The translations under genes were made by a program, and so were the position numbers. The notes beneath the pieces were generated by a model. The model ran no database searches. It was not told the origin of the DNA and saw only the letters and a program-made list of their open reading frames with translations. Of a stretch of 64,000 nt of DNA, positions 54,543 to 63,987 are shown one piece after another (position 1 is the stretch's first letter; every line of letters begins with the position of its first letter). The stretch comes from an uncultured Gammaproteobacteria bacterium (GTDB taxonomy: Bacteria; Pseudomonadota; Gammaproteobacteria; Arenicellales; JAANXG01), in contig CAMYKK010000011.1 of assembly GCA_947258975.1 (NCBI GenBank), forward strand, positions 1 through 64,000, in the 5' to 3' direction.

Positions 54543-56639
54543 TTACTGGGCGAGGTCCTCCAGCAGAGTTTGTTGTGCAGAGATGGGTTGTTCGGTGCTC
54601 GGAAACTGCACGCGCACGTATGAGCCATCGCTCTGCATGATCCATGCCTGGGTGTTGTCTCGCAAATACAGCTCCAAATCGTCTATCACACGCCGTTTGA
54701 GCTTTTTGTCCCCGATTGGAAAGCATTGCTCTACGCGCTGCACCAGATTCCGGGGCATCCAGTCTGCGCTGGCGCACAGCACTTCAGAGTTACCGTCATT
54801 ATGGAAGAAATACACCCGAGTATGTTCGAGGAAGCGGCCGATAATCGAGCACACGCTGATGTTCTCGGACACACCAGGAATCCCCGGACGCAGGCAGCAC
54901 ACTCCGCGCACGATCAGTTGAATCTGCACCCCTGCTTGAGACGCCGTGTATAGCGCTTGGATTACCGGCGCGCTTACCAAACCATTGATCTTGGCGATGA
55001 TCCGGGATTTCTTTCCGGCCTTGGCGTTTTCCGCTTCCCGTTCAATGCGGTCGAGAAGCCCCGTCTGAAGGGTAAACGGCGACTGCAACAATTTGTTCAG
55101 TCCCGATGTCCGGGTCTGGGTTGTCAACTGCATGAATAAGTTATGCACATCTTCACCGATCTTCTGATCACAGGTGAAAAACCCATAATCGGTGTACAAA
55201 CGAGCGGTGCGGTCGTGATAGTTCCCGGTCCCCAGATGTACGTAGCGACGCAGTTTGTCGGCCTCACGGCGAACCACCATAAGCATCTTGGCATGGGTTT
55301 TGTAACCCACCACGCCATAGACCACTTGAACACCGGTCTCCTGAAGCTTGTTTGCGATACCGATATTGGTGGCTTCGTCAAATCGGGCGCGCAGCTCCAC
55401 CACCACGGTGACCTCCTTACCGGCGCGTGCCGCATCCAACAGGGATTCCACGAGCACCGAATCCAAGCCGGTGCGATAAAGCGTCTGTTTGATGGCCAGC
55501 ACGTTGGGATCAGCGGCTGCCTGCCGGATAAATTCGACTACCGGTATAAATGACTGGAAAGGATGATGCAGCAGAATATCCTTGGTCGCGATTGCCTTGA
55601 ACAGATTGGTGGTCTGCGGCAATCGCGGCGGCAACCCCGGCGTAAAACTGGGGTATTTCAAATCCGGTCGTTCCACGATGTCCGGTAACGCAATCAACCG
55701 GTTGAGATTTACCGGACCGCTGACTTGATACAGGTCCTCTTGATTCAGCTCAAACCGGCGCAGCAGAAAGTTGGCCACCTCTTCGGGACAGTTATCAGCA
55801 GCCTCCAGGCGGACTGCGTCACCGTACCGGCGCGATGGCAATTCGCCTTCCAGGGCGCGTTTGAGGTCGTCCACCTCTTCGGTGTCGACGAACAAATCAC
55901 TATTCCGGGTGACGCGGAATTGGTAGCAGCCGCTGACCTTCATCCCGGGAAACAACTCCCCTATGTAGGTGTGCAGCACCGACGAGAGGAACACAAATTC
56001 GTTCGGACCTTTGGCGATTTCTATGGGTAGGCGAATCAAGCGCGGTAAAGAACGCGGTGCCGGCACCACCGCCATGCCCCCCTTGTTGCCATACGCGTCC
56101 TTCCCTTCAAGGGACACGATGAAATGCAAACTCTTATTCATGGTGCGGGGAAAAGGATGCGCCGGATCGAGGCGAATAGGACTAATCACCGGAAGCAATT
56201 CGTTGCTGAAGTACGTCTTCAGCCATTCCATTTGCTTCCCATTCCACTCCTCGCGCCGCAAGAATCGAATGCCTTCCGTCGCCATAGCCGGTAACAGTCG
56301 ATCATTGAGGAACTGATATTGGTCCTGGACCAGAGTATGAGCTTGTTGACTTACCCGGCGCAGGATCTCGCTCGGCGTTAATCCGTCGGCGCCGGTTTGG
56401 GTGCTGCCGTACTCCGCTTGCTGCTTGAGGCCTGCCACACGTACTTCAAAGAATTCGTCCAGGTTGGAACTGGTGATACACAGAAAGCGCAACCGCTCGA
56501 GCAGTGGGACATTGGGGTCTACGGACTGTTCAAACACCCGACGGTTGAATGCCAGCAGACTGAGTTCCCGGTTGATGTACAGCTCGGGCCGCTGTAGGTC
56601 CTGTTGCGGTAAAATCGCCTCTTTGATAGGTGCTACCAT
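54543..56639 (-). CDS. ppk1: Polyphosphate kinase 1
   Basis: A 698-residue PPK1 synthesising polyphosphate from ATP. The N-terminal ELSLLAFNRRV motif marks the start of the fold. The two PLD-like modules are visible: KTHAKM with His449, the position of the phosphorylated His in E. coli PPK, and the second His in FLEHTRVYFFHND. YHDRTARLYTDYG is intact. Length is typical. It lies tail to tail with ppx, 50 nt apart, and divergent from the DAHP synthase gene. Together these give a synthesis/degradation pair, with PPK2 elsewhere in the window. Confidence 0.94.
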   Translation of the reverse strand: MVAPIKEAILPQQDLQRPELYINRELSLLAFNRRVFEQSVDPNVPLLERLRFLCITSSNLDEFFEVRVAGLKQQAEYGSTQTGADGLTPSEILRRVSQQAHTLVQDQYQFLNDRLLPAMATEGIRFLRREEWNGKQMEWLKTYFSNELLPVISPIRLDPAHPFPRTMNKSLHFIVSLEGKDAYGNKGGMAVVPAPRSLPRLIRLPIEIAKGPNEFVFLSSVLHTYIGELFPGMKVSGCYQFRVTRNSDLFVDTEEVDDLKRALEGELPSRRYGDAVRLEAADNCPEEVANFLLRRFELNQEDLYQVSGPVNLNRLIALPDIVERPDLKYPSFTPGLPPRLPQTTNLFKAIATKDILLHHPFQSFIPVVEFIRQAAADPNVLAIKQTLYRTGLDSVLVESLLDAARAGKEVTVVVELRARFDEATNIGIANKLQETGVQVVYGVVGYKTHAKMLMVVRREADKLRRYVHLGTGNYHDRTARLYTDYGFFTCDQKIGEDVHNLFMQLTTQTRTSGLNKLLQSPFTLQTGLLDRIEREAENAKAGKKSRIIAKINGLVSAPVIQALYTASQAGVQIQLIVRGVCCLRPGIPGVSENISVCSIIGRFLEHTRVYFFHNDGNSEVLCASADWMPRNLVQRVEQCFPIGDKKLKRRVIDDLELYLRDNTQAWIMQSDGSYVRVQFPSTEQPISAQQTLLEDLAQ

Positions 56640-56799
56640 AATCGGTGGTCAGTAATCACATAAGTTCAAAGTGTACACGATAGTAGAGCGCAAGGTGTCT
56701 GCACGTTCGGACGCCGCCATGGTCAGCGTCGGAACTCGAACTAACCATGGTATTTCGAGTAGAATCATCAAAATAATCCGACAGTTAGACTGGTCCTCC

Positions 56800-57876
56800 A
56801 TGAAGTATAGAACCGACGATTTGCGCATCCGGGAAACCAAGGAACTGATTTCGCCGGCCCAGGTCCATGAACAGCATCCGATAACGGATCGGGCGGCGGC
56901 GGTAGTTTACACCACTCGCCAGGCCATCCATGAGATCCTCCAGGGCCATGACGATCGATTGCTAGTGGTGGTCGGTCCGTGCTCGATCCACGACGTAGCC
57001 GCCGCGCGGGACTATGCCAATCGCTTGGCAGCGGCGCGTGATCGGCTCGTGGATGACCTGCTCATCGTGATGCGCGTGTATTTCGAGAAACCCCGCACCA
57101 TAGTGGGTTGGAAGGGGTTGATCAACGATCCTGATCTGGATGAAAGCTTTCATATAAACAAAGGCTTACGCCTTGCCCGCGAACTGCTGTTGTCTCTCAA
57201 TGAATTGGGCGTGCCGGCGGGCACCGAATATCTGGATCTCATCTCACCGCAGTATGTGGCGGATCTTGTGAGCTGGGGTGCGATCGGCGCTCGCACCACG
57301 GAAAGCCAGGGTCACCGTGAGTTGTCGTCCGGTTTGTCCTGTCCGGTGGGGTTTAAAAATGGCACCGACGGCACGCTAAAGATTGCGATAGATGCGGTCG
57401 CAGCGGCGATGCGGCCGCATCATTTTCTGTCGGTCACGAAGGAAGGCCGCACCGCGATTTTTTCCACCACCGGAAATAACGATTGCCATGTCATCCTGCG
57501 TGGCGGCGCGGAGCCGAACTACGATGCAAGCCATGTCCAGCACGCGGTGCGGGACATTGAGGCCGCTGGACTCCCTGCGAACATCATGGTCGATTTCAGC
57601 CATGCGAACAGCCGTAAGCGGCCGCCACGACAGCGGGAAGTCGCCGGGGATGTGGCGGCACAGATTGCCGAAGGAGAACGCCGCATCATAGGGGCGATGA
57701 TCGAAAGCCATTTGCTTGAAGGCCGTCAAGATGTGATCCCGGGGCGGCCGTTGACCTATGGGAAGAGCATTACCGACGCGTGTATCGGTTGGGATGATAC
57801 GGTGCCAATCCTGGAACAGCTGGCGGCGGCAGTGCGCCGGCGCCGGGAGACGCAACCAGCCGCGGCCTGCTCGTGA
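56800..57876 (+). CDS. aroG: DAHP synthase, class I (phospho-2-dehydro-3-deoxyheptonate aldolase)
   Basis: A 358-residue enzyme that joins phosphoenolpyruvate and erythrose 4-phosphate in the first step of aromatic amino acid synthesis. The sequence is collinear with E. coli AroG: YRTDDLRIRETKELI at the start, VVGPCSIHD, RVYFEKPRT, GWKGLINDP, GARTTESQ and VDFSHANS. I start at the ATG at 56800; the open frame continues 129 nt upstream without similarity. The feedback type (Phe, Tyr or Trp) cannot be told. It is divergent from ppk1, with a 160-nt spacer holding both promoters. Confidence 0.93.
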   Translation: MKYRTDDLRIRETKELISPAQVHEQHPITDRAAAVVYTTRQAIHEILQGHDDRLLVVVGPCSIHDVAAARDYANRLAAARDRLVDDLLIVMRVYFEKPRTIVGWKGLINDPDLDESFHINKGLRLARELLLSLNELGVPAGTEYLDLISPQYVADLVSWGAIGARTTESQGHRELSSGLSCPVGFKNGTDGTLKIAIDAVAAAMRPHHFLSVTKEGRTAIFSTTGNNDCHVILRGGAEPNYDASHVQHAVRDIEAAGLPANIMVDFSHANSRKRPPRQREVAGDVAAQIAEGERRIIGAMIESHLLEGRQDVIPGRPLTYGKSITDACIGWDDTVPILEQLAAAVRRRRETQPAAACS

Positions 57877-58030
57877 AATCTTGCGCGTACCAATAATTCT
57901 TATCCAAGAATCAGATATTTTAGTGCCGCTGTCCTGTTGCCGGCGGGCATTGTGCGGTATTTTGACCCGCCCCTTGCATCCGCAGGACTAAACCCACATT
58001 TCGATGAAATGGCGTAGGAGGAAAGCAGGC

Positions 58031-59221
58031 ATGATCAAGCCCCATGGTTCCGATTCTCTTAATCCCTTGTTTGTCTACGATTCGGAACAGCACCGCGCGC
58101 TGGCACAAGAATCAATCAATCTACCGTCGCTGCTGGTAAATTCGGCGGCCTCATCCAACGCGGTGATGCTGGGCGCCGGCTATTTCAATCCGCTCACGGG
58201 ATATATGAATAAGGCCGATGCATTGTCTGTGTGTGAGACCATGCGTACCGTCGATGGCTTGTTTTGGCCGGTGCCGGTTCTCAACCTGACCAATAACATC
58301 GATGGGATAAAAGACGCCAAGCGTATCGCATTGCGTGATCCAAACGTCGAAGAACATCCAGTTTTAGCGGTCATGGACATCGCGGCCATTGAGGAATTTT
58401 CCGACGACGAGATTCAATTGATGGCGGAAAAGATCTTCGCCACAACAGATCCAGAGCACCCCGGGTTGGCGACTTTCGTATCGCTGGGCAAGTATTGTAT
58501 CTCCGGGGCGATTCAGGTGTTGAACTTCAGCTATTTTCAGAGTGAATTTCCAGACACCTTCCGCACCGCGGTAGAAATCCGCAACGAGATTCAAGAACAT
58601 AGCTGGGAAAGGGTGGTTGCCTTTCAGACCCGTAATCCCATGCATCGCGCACATGAGGAACTGTGTAAGATGGCCATGGACGCCGTGGATGCCGACGGTG
58701 TCGTGATCCACATGTTACTCGGCAAGCTCAAGCCCGGTGATATTCCGGCGCCGGTGCGGGACGCCGCAATCCGCAAGATGGTCGAGGTCTATTTCCCCCC
58801 AAACACGGTAATGATCAGCGGCTACGGATTTGACATGTTGTATGCTGGGCCGCGGGAAGCGGTATTGCACGCCGTGTTCCGTCAGAACATGGGCGCCACA
58901 CATTTCATTATCGGCCGTGATCATGCGGGGGTTGGTGATTACTATGGTGCTTTCGATGCGCAGACCGTTTTCGATGCCGAAGTGCCTAAAGGCGCATTGC
59001 AGATCGAAATCTTTCGCGCCGATCACACCGCCTACTCGCGAAAGTTGAATAAGGTAGTGATGATGCGTGATGCGCCCGATCATTCCAAGGAAGATTTTGT
59101 CCTGCTGTCGGGCACCAAGGTGCGGGAGATGTTGGGACAGGGTGTCGCACCGCCGCCCGAGTTCTCACGCCCCGAAGTTGCAGACATTTTGATGGATTAC
59201 TATCGCGGCCAAGCAGCGTAG
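58031..59221 (+). CDS. sat: Sulfate adenylyltransferase (ATP sulfurylase)
   Basis: A 396-residue single-chain ATP sulfurylase, interconverting sulfate plus ATP and APS plus pyrophosphate. The QTRNPMHRAHE motif with the HxxH pair (His205, His208) is intact and IGRDHAGVGDYYG follows. Length and chain type match the homomeric Sat of sulfur-oxidising and sulfate-reducing bacteria rather than CysDN, so it may run towards ATP formation from APS, which is an inference because no aprAB, dsr or sox genes are in the window. The ATG at 58031 has AGGAGG nine bases before, better than the ATG at 58004. Confidence 0.93.
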   Translation: MIKPHGSDSLNPLFVYDSEQHRALAQESINLPSLLVNSAASSNAVMLGAGYFNPLTGYMNKADALSVCETMRTVDGLFWPVPVLNLTNNIDGIKDAKRIALRDPNVEEHPVLAVMDIAAIEEFSDDEIQLMAEKIFATTDPEHPGLATFVSLGKYCISGAIQVLNFSYFQSEFPDTFRTAVEIRNEIQEHSWERVVAFQTRNPMHRAHEELCKMAMDAVDADGVVIHMLLGKLKPGDIPAPVRDAAIRKMVEVYFPPNTVMISGYGFDMLYAGPREAVLHAVFRQNMGATHFIIGRDHAGVGDYYGAFDAQTVFDAEVPKGALQIEIFRADHTAYSRKLNKVVMMRDAPDHSKEDFVLLSGTKVREMLGQGVAPPPEFSRPEVADILMDYYRGQAA

Positions 59222-59260
59222 CCACCGCCGCGGTTGCGCGTACCGCGCCCATGACCGGTC

Positions 59261-59752
59261 TCAACTGTCCGTCCGGCAGTGGCCGCAGATCCCATGGATC
59301 TCAACGGTATGGTAATCCGCATGGAATCCGAGTCGTTTGGCGTTACCGTCAAGGTTGCGTGCAACCGAGAGGTCATGGATTTCTGCCACCGAGTCGCAGT
59401 AGTCGCAGATGAAGAATTGCCCGCGGTGTCTGGGCATCGGGTCGCCACAGCCCACGTACGCATTCATAGATTCTATGCGGTGCACCAATCCTGCATTCTG
59501 CAAGAACTCCAAGGCGCGGTACGCTGTTGGCGGCCCCGGCCGGTGCCCCTTGTCGCGGAGACCCTCGAGGATGTCATAGGCACGCACCGGAGTGTGGGTG
59601 TCCCACACCAATGCCAAGACCTGACGGCGAAGCCGGGTCAATCGGAGGCCCTTTTGCGCGCACATGGCTTCCGCCTTCTCCAGGGCCTGTTCGAGACATC
59701 TTCTGTGATCATGCTTACCGTGGAAACGGGCGATTACCCTGCGTTGCGCCAC
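59261..59752 (-). CDS. zur: Fur-family regulator, Zur-like
   Basis: A 163-residue Fur-family repressor. The winged helix (RLTRLRRQVLALVWDTHTPV, then PPTAYRALEFLQNAGLVHRI) is followed by the dimer domain with the structural zinc pairs CDYC and CGHC. Both CxxC pairs and the HRGQFFICDYCDSVAEI context point to Zur, which represses zinc-uptake genes when zinc is bound. I use the GTG at 59752, with GGGAG at 8 nt; a TTG at 59791 in frame lies inside the candidate operator. Its stop is 40 nt from sat (convergent). No zinc-uptake genes are in the window. Confidence 0.85.
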   Translation of the reverse strand: MAQRRVIARFHGKHDHRRCLEQALEKAEAMCAQKGLRLTRLRRQVLALVWDTHTPVRAYDILEGLRDKGHRPGPPTAYRALEFLQNAGLVHRIESMNAYVGCGDPMPRHRGQFFICDYCDSVAEIHDLSVARNLDGNAKRLGFHADYHTVEIHGICGHCRTDS

Positions 59753-59776
59753 TGACTTTGCTCCCGATTTAGAACC

Positions 59777-59790
59777 GTTACAGTATAACA
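59777..59790. promoter_or_regulatory. Candidate Zur box upstream of zur
   Basis: GTTACAGTATAAC (59777-59789) matches the Zur core GTTATAnTATAAC at all but one position. It lies 25-37 nt upstream of the GTG start of zur, where a repressor would block transcription, consistent with autoregulation. The match is to a recalled consensus, so chance remains possible. Confidence 0.5.
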
Positions 59791-59881
59791 ACTGACCACG
59801 CCGGCGGGCGACGCTCTGGCCGGTTGTCGCAGCCTCGAACCGTCACGTCGGCAATCGATGGCTACTGGATTTCTACATTGT

Positions 59882-59887
59882 TATAAT
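59882..59887 (+). promoter_or_regulatory. Candidate -10 for the gene at 59947
   Basis: An exact TATAAT lies 60 nt before the start of the 91-residue gene, with a weak -35 (TGGCTA) 17 nt upstream. It could be the promoter of that gene, in the divergent spacer with zur. Confidence 0.4.
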
Positions 59888-59946
59888 CGGAGAAATACTG
59901 ACAAAAGGGACACTATCGGGCGGGGTGCACGACGGAGATTGGTGCA

Positions 59947-60222
59947 ATGTTGACCTACACAGACTGTTTGGAGATGTGTGATTTCACCAAGGATGAAATC
60001 AACGTGATTGCCGATCACGAACATATTTCGGGCATGGCCGCGATTCTGCTCGCAGAAGAACTGTTGCAGAAAAAAGGTGGCATGGTGACGATTCAGTGCA
60101 TGATCATGGACGACATCGAGGACGCTCTGGAAAAGCACGATTCCGGGCGCGCAGGCCGGCTCAAGGACGTGCTGTATCACTTCATAGAGTCCCATCCTAA
60201 TACCTTGCATTTCGATCGGTAA
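59947..60222 (+). CDS. Small hypothetical protein, 91 aa
   Basis: A short soluble protein with a CLEMCDFTKDEINVIADHEHI opening (two cysteines four residues apart and a His pair) and a helical, acidic rest with GGMVTIQCMIMDDIEDALE. The N-terminal Cys/His residues could bind a metal. No family is named. A GGAG ribosome binding site lies 9 nt before the ATG at 59947. It is divergent from zur and shares the intergenic region that carries the candidate Zur box. Confidence 0.6.
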   Translation: MLTYTDCLEMCDFTKDEINVIADHEHISGMAAILLAEELLQKKGGMVTIQCMIMDDIEDALEKHDSGRAGRLKDVLYHFIESHPNTLHFDR

Positions 60223-60637
60223 CTGCGTTTTCACGCATCCCGGCCCGAGCATGCTGCCGGGCTTAGGAGATATCCGCTGCTGCGTCAGGGCAGTCCCGCC
60301 TCTCTTCGCGTGTGTGCGGGACAGGGAACGCGGAGCATCTTCTTCATGAAATCGCACATTCGAATCTCCACCGTGCGCGGCAAGCTATAGCGCCGGGGCG
60401 CCTGGGGAGGACGGTGGGCTATTGACCTGCCCGCAGGGTGTGTGTCCGCAGAAACCTGTCTGTTGTTCGATTTATCAGGAGAAGAGATAATCCGCAGTGA
60501 GGCGTTTTTTGAAATATTCCACACACAGTCGATTTTGATTACGTCTTAAGCGGGGGTTACAAAACCGAACCAAGCTTTCAGCGCTTTGTTTCGGAGCGCG
60601 CCGAATACAATCGCGAGTAGAGAAAGGACGTTAATAC
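60223..60637. other. Intergenic stretch before the transporter gene
   Basis: About 415 nt between the 91-residue gene and the MFS gene. There is a GC-rich inverted stretch near 60240-60265 (CCGGC...GCCGG with an internal AGCATGCT) that may end the upstream transcript. No gene is supported and no clear promoter was found. Confidence 0.45.
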
Positions 60638-61864
60638 TTGGAAATGAGAGAATCATCCATGCCGGTGGTTTTGTTTTCGTGCCTCGGTCATCTGTATATC
60701 CATTTGTGTATGGCATTTTATTTCGTGATCATACTCGCCTTGGAGGTGGATTGGCGGATGCCGTATCACGAACTCCTGGAGCTGTGGACCTTGGGTGCAC
60801 TGCTGATTGGTGTGGCGGCGCTGCCTGCTGGTTTATTGGGTGATCGCATTGGCGCCGCGGCGATGATGGTGGTGTTTTTTATCGGCATGGGAATATGCTC
60901 CATACTCGCCGGATTTGCCGATTCGCGCTTCACGCTGTTTCTGGCGCTCACCGGTATCGGCGTGTTCGCTTCTATTTATCATCCGGTTGGCATTCCCTGG
61001 CTGGTGCGCAGCGCAGGGGCCAAAAAGGGCAAGGCCCTGGGTTTTAATGGTATTTTTGGTTCCCTTGGGACCGCGATGGCCGGTATGACCGCCGGCGCGT
61101 TGATCGATCTCTTCAGCTGGCGGGCGGCGTTCATCGTTCCCGGTGTGTTGTGCGCGGGAACCGGGGTCGCACTGCTGTGGTACATTGGGGGTAGAAGTCT
61201 CGATGATGAGCTCGGTGATGAAGACGCGGTCGAACAACCCCGACGTGAAGACCGCGTGCGTGTTTTCGTCGTGCTGTTGATTACTATGTTCTTTGCCTCG
61301 TTGATTTATAACGGTACCCAAACCGCACTACCGAAAACATTCGAATTGCGTCACGACGGGTTGGTTGGCGATGGGGCATTTGGGATTGGTATGTTGGTGG
61401 CGGTGGTGTATGCCGCCGCGGGGTTGATGCAGTTGCTAGGGGGGCATCTAGCCGACCGCCACCCCCTCAAATACGTGTACGTGGGCGCGTTGCTCTTGCA
61501 GATTCCCTTGTTGTGGCTGGCCGCCAGTCAGGGGGGAGTTCCCTTGATTGTCGTTGCCATGTTTATGGTAATGGCCAATGTCGGTGCGTTGCCGGCGGAA
61601 AATATGTTACTTGCTGCCTATACGCCAGTCCAGCGGCACGGCCTGGTGTTTGGATTGAAATTTGTGCTCGCCTTCGGTGTTGCGCCGCTCGCGATTCAGT
61701 TGGTCGCGTTTGTGGCACAGAGCACAGGGGAGTTTTACTGGCTGTATGTGTCGTTGTCGATATGCGCGTTGCTGGCGCTCAGCGCCGCGGCCTGGTTGCC
61801 GCGACCACGCGCGGCGGAAATTGCAGGGCGCATGAGCGAGGCGCGGACTCACGGCCTACAGTAA
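60638..61864 (+). CDS. Major facilitator superfamily transporter
   Basis: A 408-residue membrane transporter with about 12 hydrophobic spans. MFS signatures are GLLGDRIGAAAM after helix 2 and the second-half GGHLADRHPLKYVYVG. A charged central loop (about 190-215, DDELGDEDAVEQPRRED) separates the halves. The substrate is unknown. The frame starts at TTG 60638, 10 nt after AAGG; ATG codons at 60644 and 60659 are alternatives. Its 3' end overlaps the convergent SPOR-domain gene by 16 nt. Confidence 0.85.
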   Translation: MEMRESSMPVVLFSCLGHLYIHLCMAFYFVIILALEVDWRMPYHELLELWTLGALLIGVAALPAGLLGDRIGAAAMMVVFFIGMGICSILAGFADSRFTLFLALTGIGVFASIYHPVGIPWLVRSAGAKKGKALGFNGIFGSLGTAMAGMTAGALIDLFSWRAAFIVPGVLCAGTGVALLWYIGGRSLDDELGDEDAVEQPRREDRVRVFVVLLITMFFASLIYNGTQTALPKTFELRHDGLVGDGAFGIGMLVAVVYAAAGLMQLLGGHLADRHPLKYVYVGALLLQIPLLWLAASQGGVPLIVVAMFMVMANVGALPAENMLLAAYTPVQRHGLVFGLKFVLAFGVAPLAIQLVAFVAQSTGEFYWLYVSLSICALLALSAAAWLPRPRAAEIAGRMSEARTHGLQ

Positions 61865-63987
61865 AAGGTTAGCGCTTCGGACACGCCGACGGGCAGCTGA
61901 TTCGCGACCTGGCATTGTTTCTTCTGTATCGCGTCGAACTGCCGAATCCACACCGAGCCGGAGGCCACGGGTAGTGCCTTGGTGGCTTGTTTGGCGGAAT
62001 CCAAGTCGGAGTGCGATCCGTAGATCGCAAAATACCAGTCTTTCCGCTCACGCCGGGTTGTATAGTAGATCGCCTTCTCCTGAAGTTTATTGTCGTGCAG
62101 AAAGCGCTCAAGTTGTGATACATCCGGTACGCTGATGAGCTGCACGGTGTAATAATCCTCGGGTTGAGCGAACAACCAGGCGTTGTCATCGTGCCGCAAT
62201 CCGGCGCCAGTGGTTTCCGTGTCGCCTGCGGCTACGAACGATCCCGGGGTCATCATCGTTATTTTCGGCGCCGGTTGTAGTGCCGTCGGCACGGTGGGTG
62301 GTGGCGGTGCCGTCACGCTGGGTTGCTCAACGGATGCCGCCGATTGCGCGAGCGTTTGGCGCTTACCGGATTCCAACCATTCCTGCGGCCGTGGTCCTGT
62401 CGCGGGGATGCGCACGCGTGGCCCGTCACAAAACGCGGTGAGTCCGGTAGCCGACAAGTTCTTACAGCGGTTTTCCTGCAGCGTGCCAAAGCGCCGGATC
62501 CATATGCCGGTTTGCGCAACGGATGACGCAGCGGCGGCGGCGTTGGCCTGCTGGACATTGCGGAAGCTTCCAGACAGCAGGTACCACCACGGTACGCCGC
62601 GAACTTGCGTACGCAACAGCCTGATGCTCGTGAGTCTATTTTGACGGATGAATGCCTCCACCGTTGCCCGGCGGGGCGCACTGATCAATTGCAGGGTGTA
62701 GAAGTCCGGTGGTTGTGTGAACAACCATTGATCGTTGTCGGCGAGGGATGCCGGTGACGCTGTCCAAATCGCTTGCTCTGGCGCTGTTGTTGTCGCGATC
62801 GGCGGGGATGCTGAATCCAGCCTGCCGACGGCCTCGGCGTCCGGCGCCAACGGCTCACTATCTGGTGCGTGGGCCTGAGGCTGGAGTATGGTGTTGCTGT
62901 ACGCTTGAGTTTCGCTCTGCGAACGCGTTAGCGGCGCGGCCGCCTCGGTATTCTGTTCCGGCGTCGCGCTGAGTTGATCCTGCTTGGCCGTGGCCATAGC
63001 GCCCGTCAACTCGCTCGGGTTCATCGGTTGTTGGTCCCCTGGTGGCCGATCGCGTCTAGAGTTTGAAGAATCCGTCTGCGGTTCACGCGACGCGGTCCGC
63101 TGTTCACCGTCGGTCTTGGCAGTCGTTGGCTCCGGAAGCGGCGCGTTGGTTTTGTGATCATCCTCCTGTTCCACTGTCGATTCCAGCGGCTCTCTCTGCA
63201 GCGGTCGCGTAACAGGCTGGAGAGCGGCAGGTTCCCGATTGTCTGATGCGTGCTGCTGGCCGGCAGAGTCGGGCTCCGGTGTTGACGCTGCCGTAGTGGC
63301 GTGGTGGCGCGCCGGGGGGGTGGTTTGGCCCGCTTCCGGCGGCGGTATGTCTGGTAATCCGGAATCATCCGGCATGGGCTGCTGTGAGGCCATCTTCGGT
63401 GTAGACCCGACGGTTCGTTCGATGGTGGCAAGCATTTTTTTGGCCCGCATATCGCCGCCCTTCGCGGCCTCGCGAAACCAGCGCAGCGCTTCTTGTTGAT
63501 TCTTACTGACGCCAATGCCCTTGTAGTAGGCGTAGGCCAGATATTGTTGCGCCAAAATGTGCCCGCGCTGGGCTGCCTGCCGCCACCAATGGGTCGCTTT
63601 CACCGGGTTTTTGTCGACGCCATGGCCATCCAAATACAGGTGTGCCAGGTTGTATTGGGCGCCGGTGTGGCCTTGTTCCGCGCCCTTTCCATACCAGAAC
63701 GCGGCCTGTCGATAATCGATCGGAATGCCTTTACCCTCACTGTAGAGCAGACCAAGCTTGAATTGCGCCTCGGCATCCCCCTCTAGCGCCAGGAGCATCC
63801 AATTTTCGAATGCCTCGCTGTACTGGGCAGGTTGCTGCTCAGTAGCTTCGATGGGCTCGTCTTGAGCGCTGACCGGGAGGATTAGAAACGCGATGACGAT
63901 CGTGAACGACATCACTTCGCGGCCGACAACTTGAAGAATCGGGAACAAGCTAAGGAAAAAGTGCCTGTGGTCAGGCCTTCGACTCAT
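61849..63987 (-). CDS. Sel1-repeat protein with two SPOR domains
   Basis: A 712-residue exported protein. A hydrophobic N-terminal signal is followed by three or four Sel1-like TPR repeats (about 60-195), for example AQFKLGLLYSEGKGIPIDYR. A long Pro/Gln/Ser/Thr-rich linker (about 200-400) leads to two SPOR-type peptidoglycan-binding domains near 425-500 and 620-700, each opening with a YT(L/V)QLIS strand. It probably binds denuded glycan at the septum or envelope. Start: Met1 at 63987 or Met26 at 63912, the latter giving a cleaner signal peptide. Confidence 0.85.
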   Translation of the reverse strand: MSRRPDHRHFFLSLFPILQVVGREVMSFTIVIAFLILPVSAQDEPIEATEQQPAQYSEAFENWMLLALEGDAEAQFKLGLLYSEGKGIPIDYRQAAFWYGKGAEQGHTGAQYNLAHLYLDGHGVDKNPVKATHWWRQAAQRGHILAQQYLAYAYYKGIGVSKNQQEALRWFREAAKGGDMRAKKMLATIERTVGSTPKMASQQPMPDDSGLPDIPPPEAGQTTPPARHHATTAASTPEPDSAGQQHASDNREPAALQPVTRPLQREPLESTVEQEDDHKTNAPLPEPTTAKTDGEQRTASREPQTDSSNSRRDRPPGDQQPMNPSELTGAMATAKQDQLSATPEQNTEAAAPLTRSQSETQAYSNTILQPQAHAPDSEPLAPDAEAVGRLDSASPPIATTTAPEQAIWTASPASLADNDQWLFTQPPDFYTLQLISAPRRATVEAFIRQNRLTSIRLLRTQVRGVPWWYLLSGSFRNVQQANAAAAASSVAQTGIWIRRFGTLQENRCKNLSATGLTAFCDGPRVRIPATGPRPQEWLESGKRQTLAQSAASVEQPSVTAPPPPTVPTALQPAPKITMMTPGSFVAAGDTETTGAGLRHDDNAWLFAQPEDYYTVQLISVPDVSQLERFLHDNKLQEKAIYYTTRRERKDWYFAIYGSHSDLDSAKQATKALPVASGSVWIRQFDAIQKKQCQVANQLPVGVSEALTFYCRP

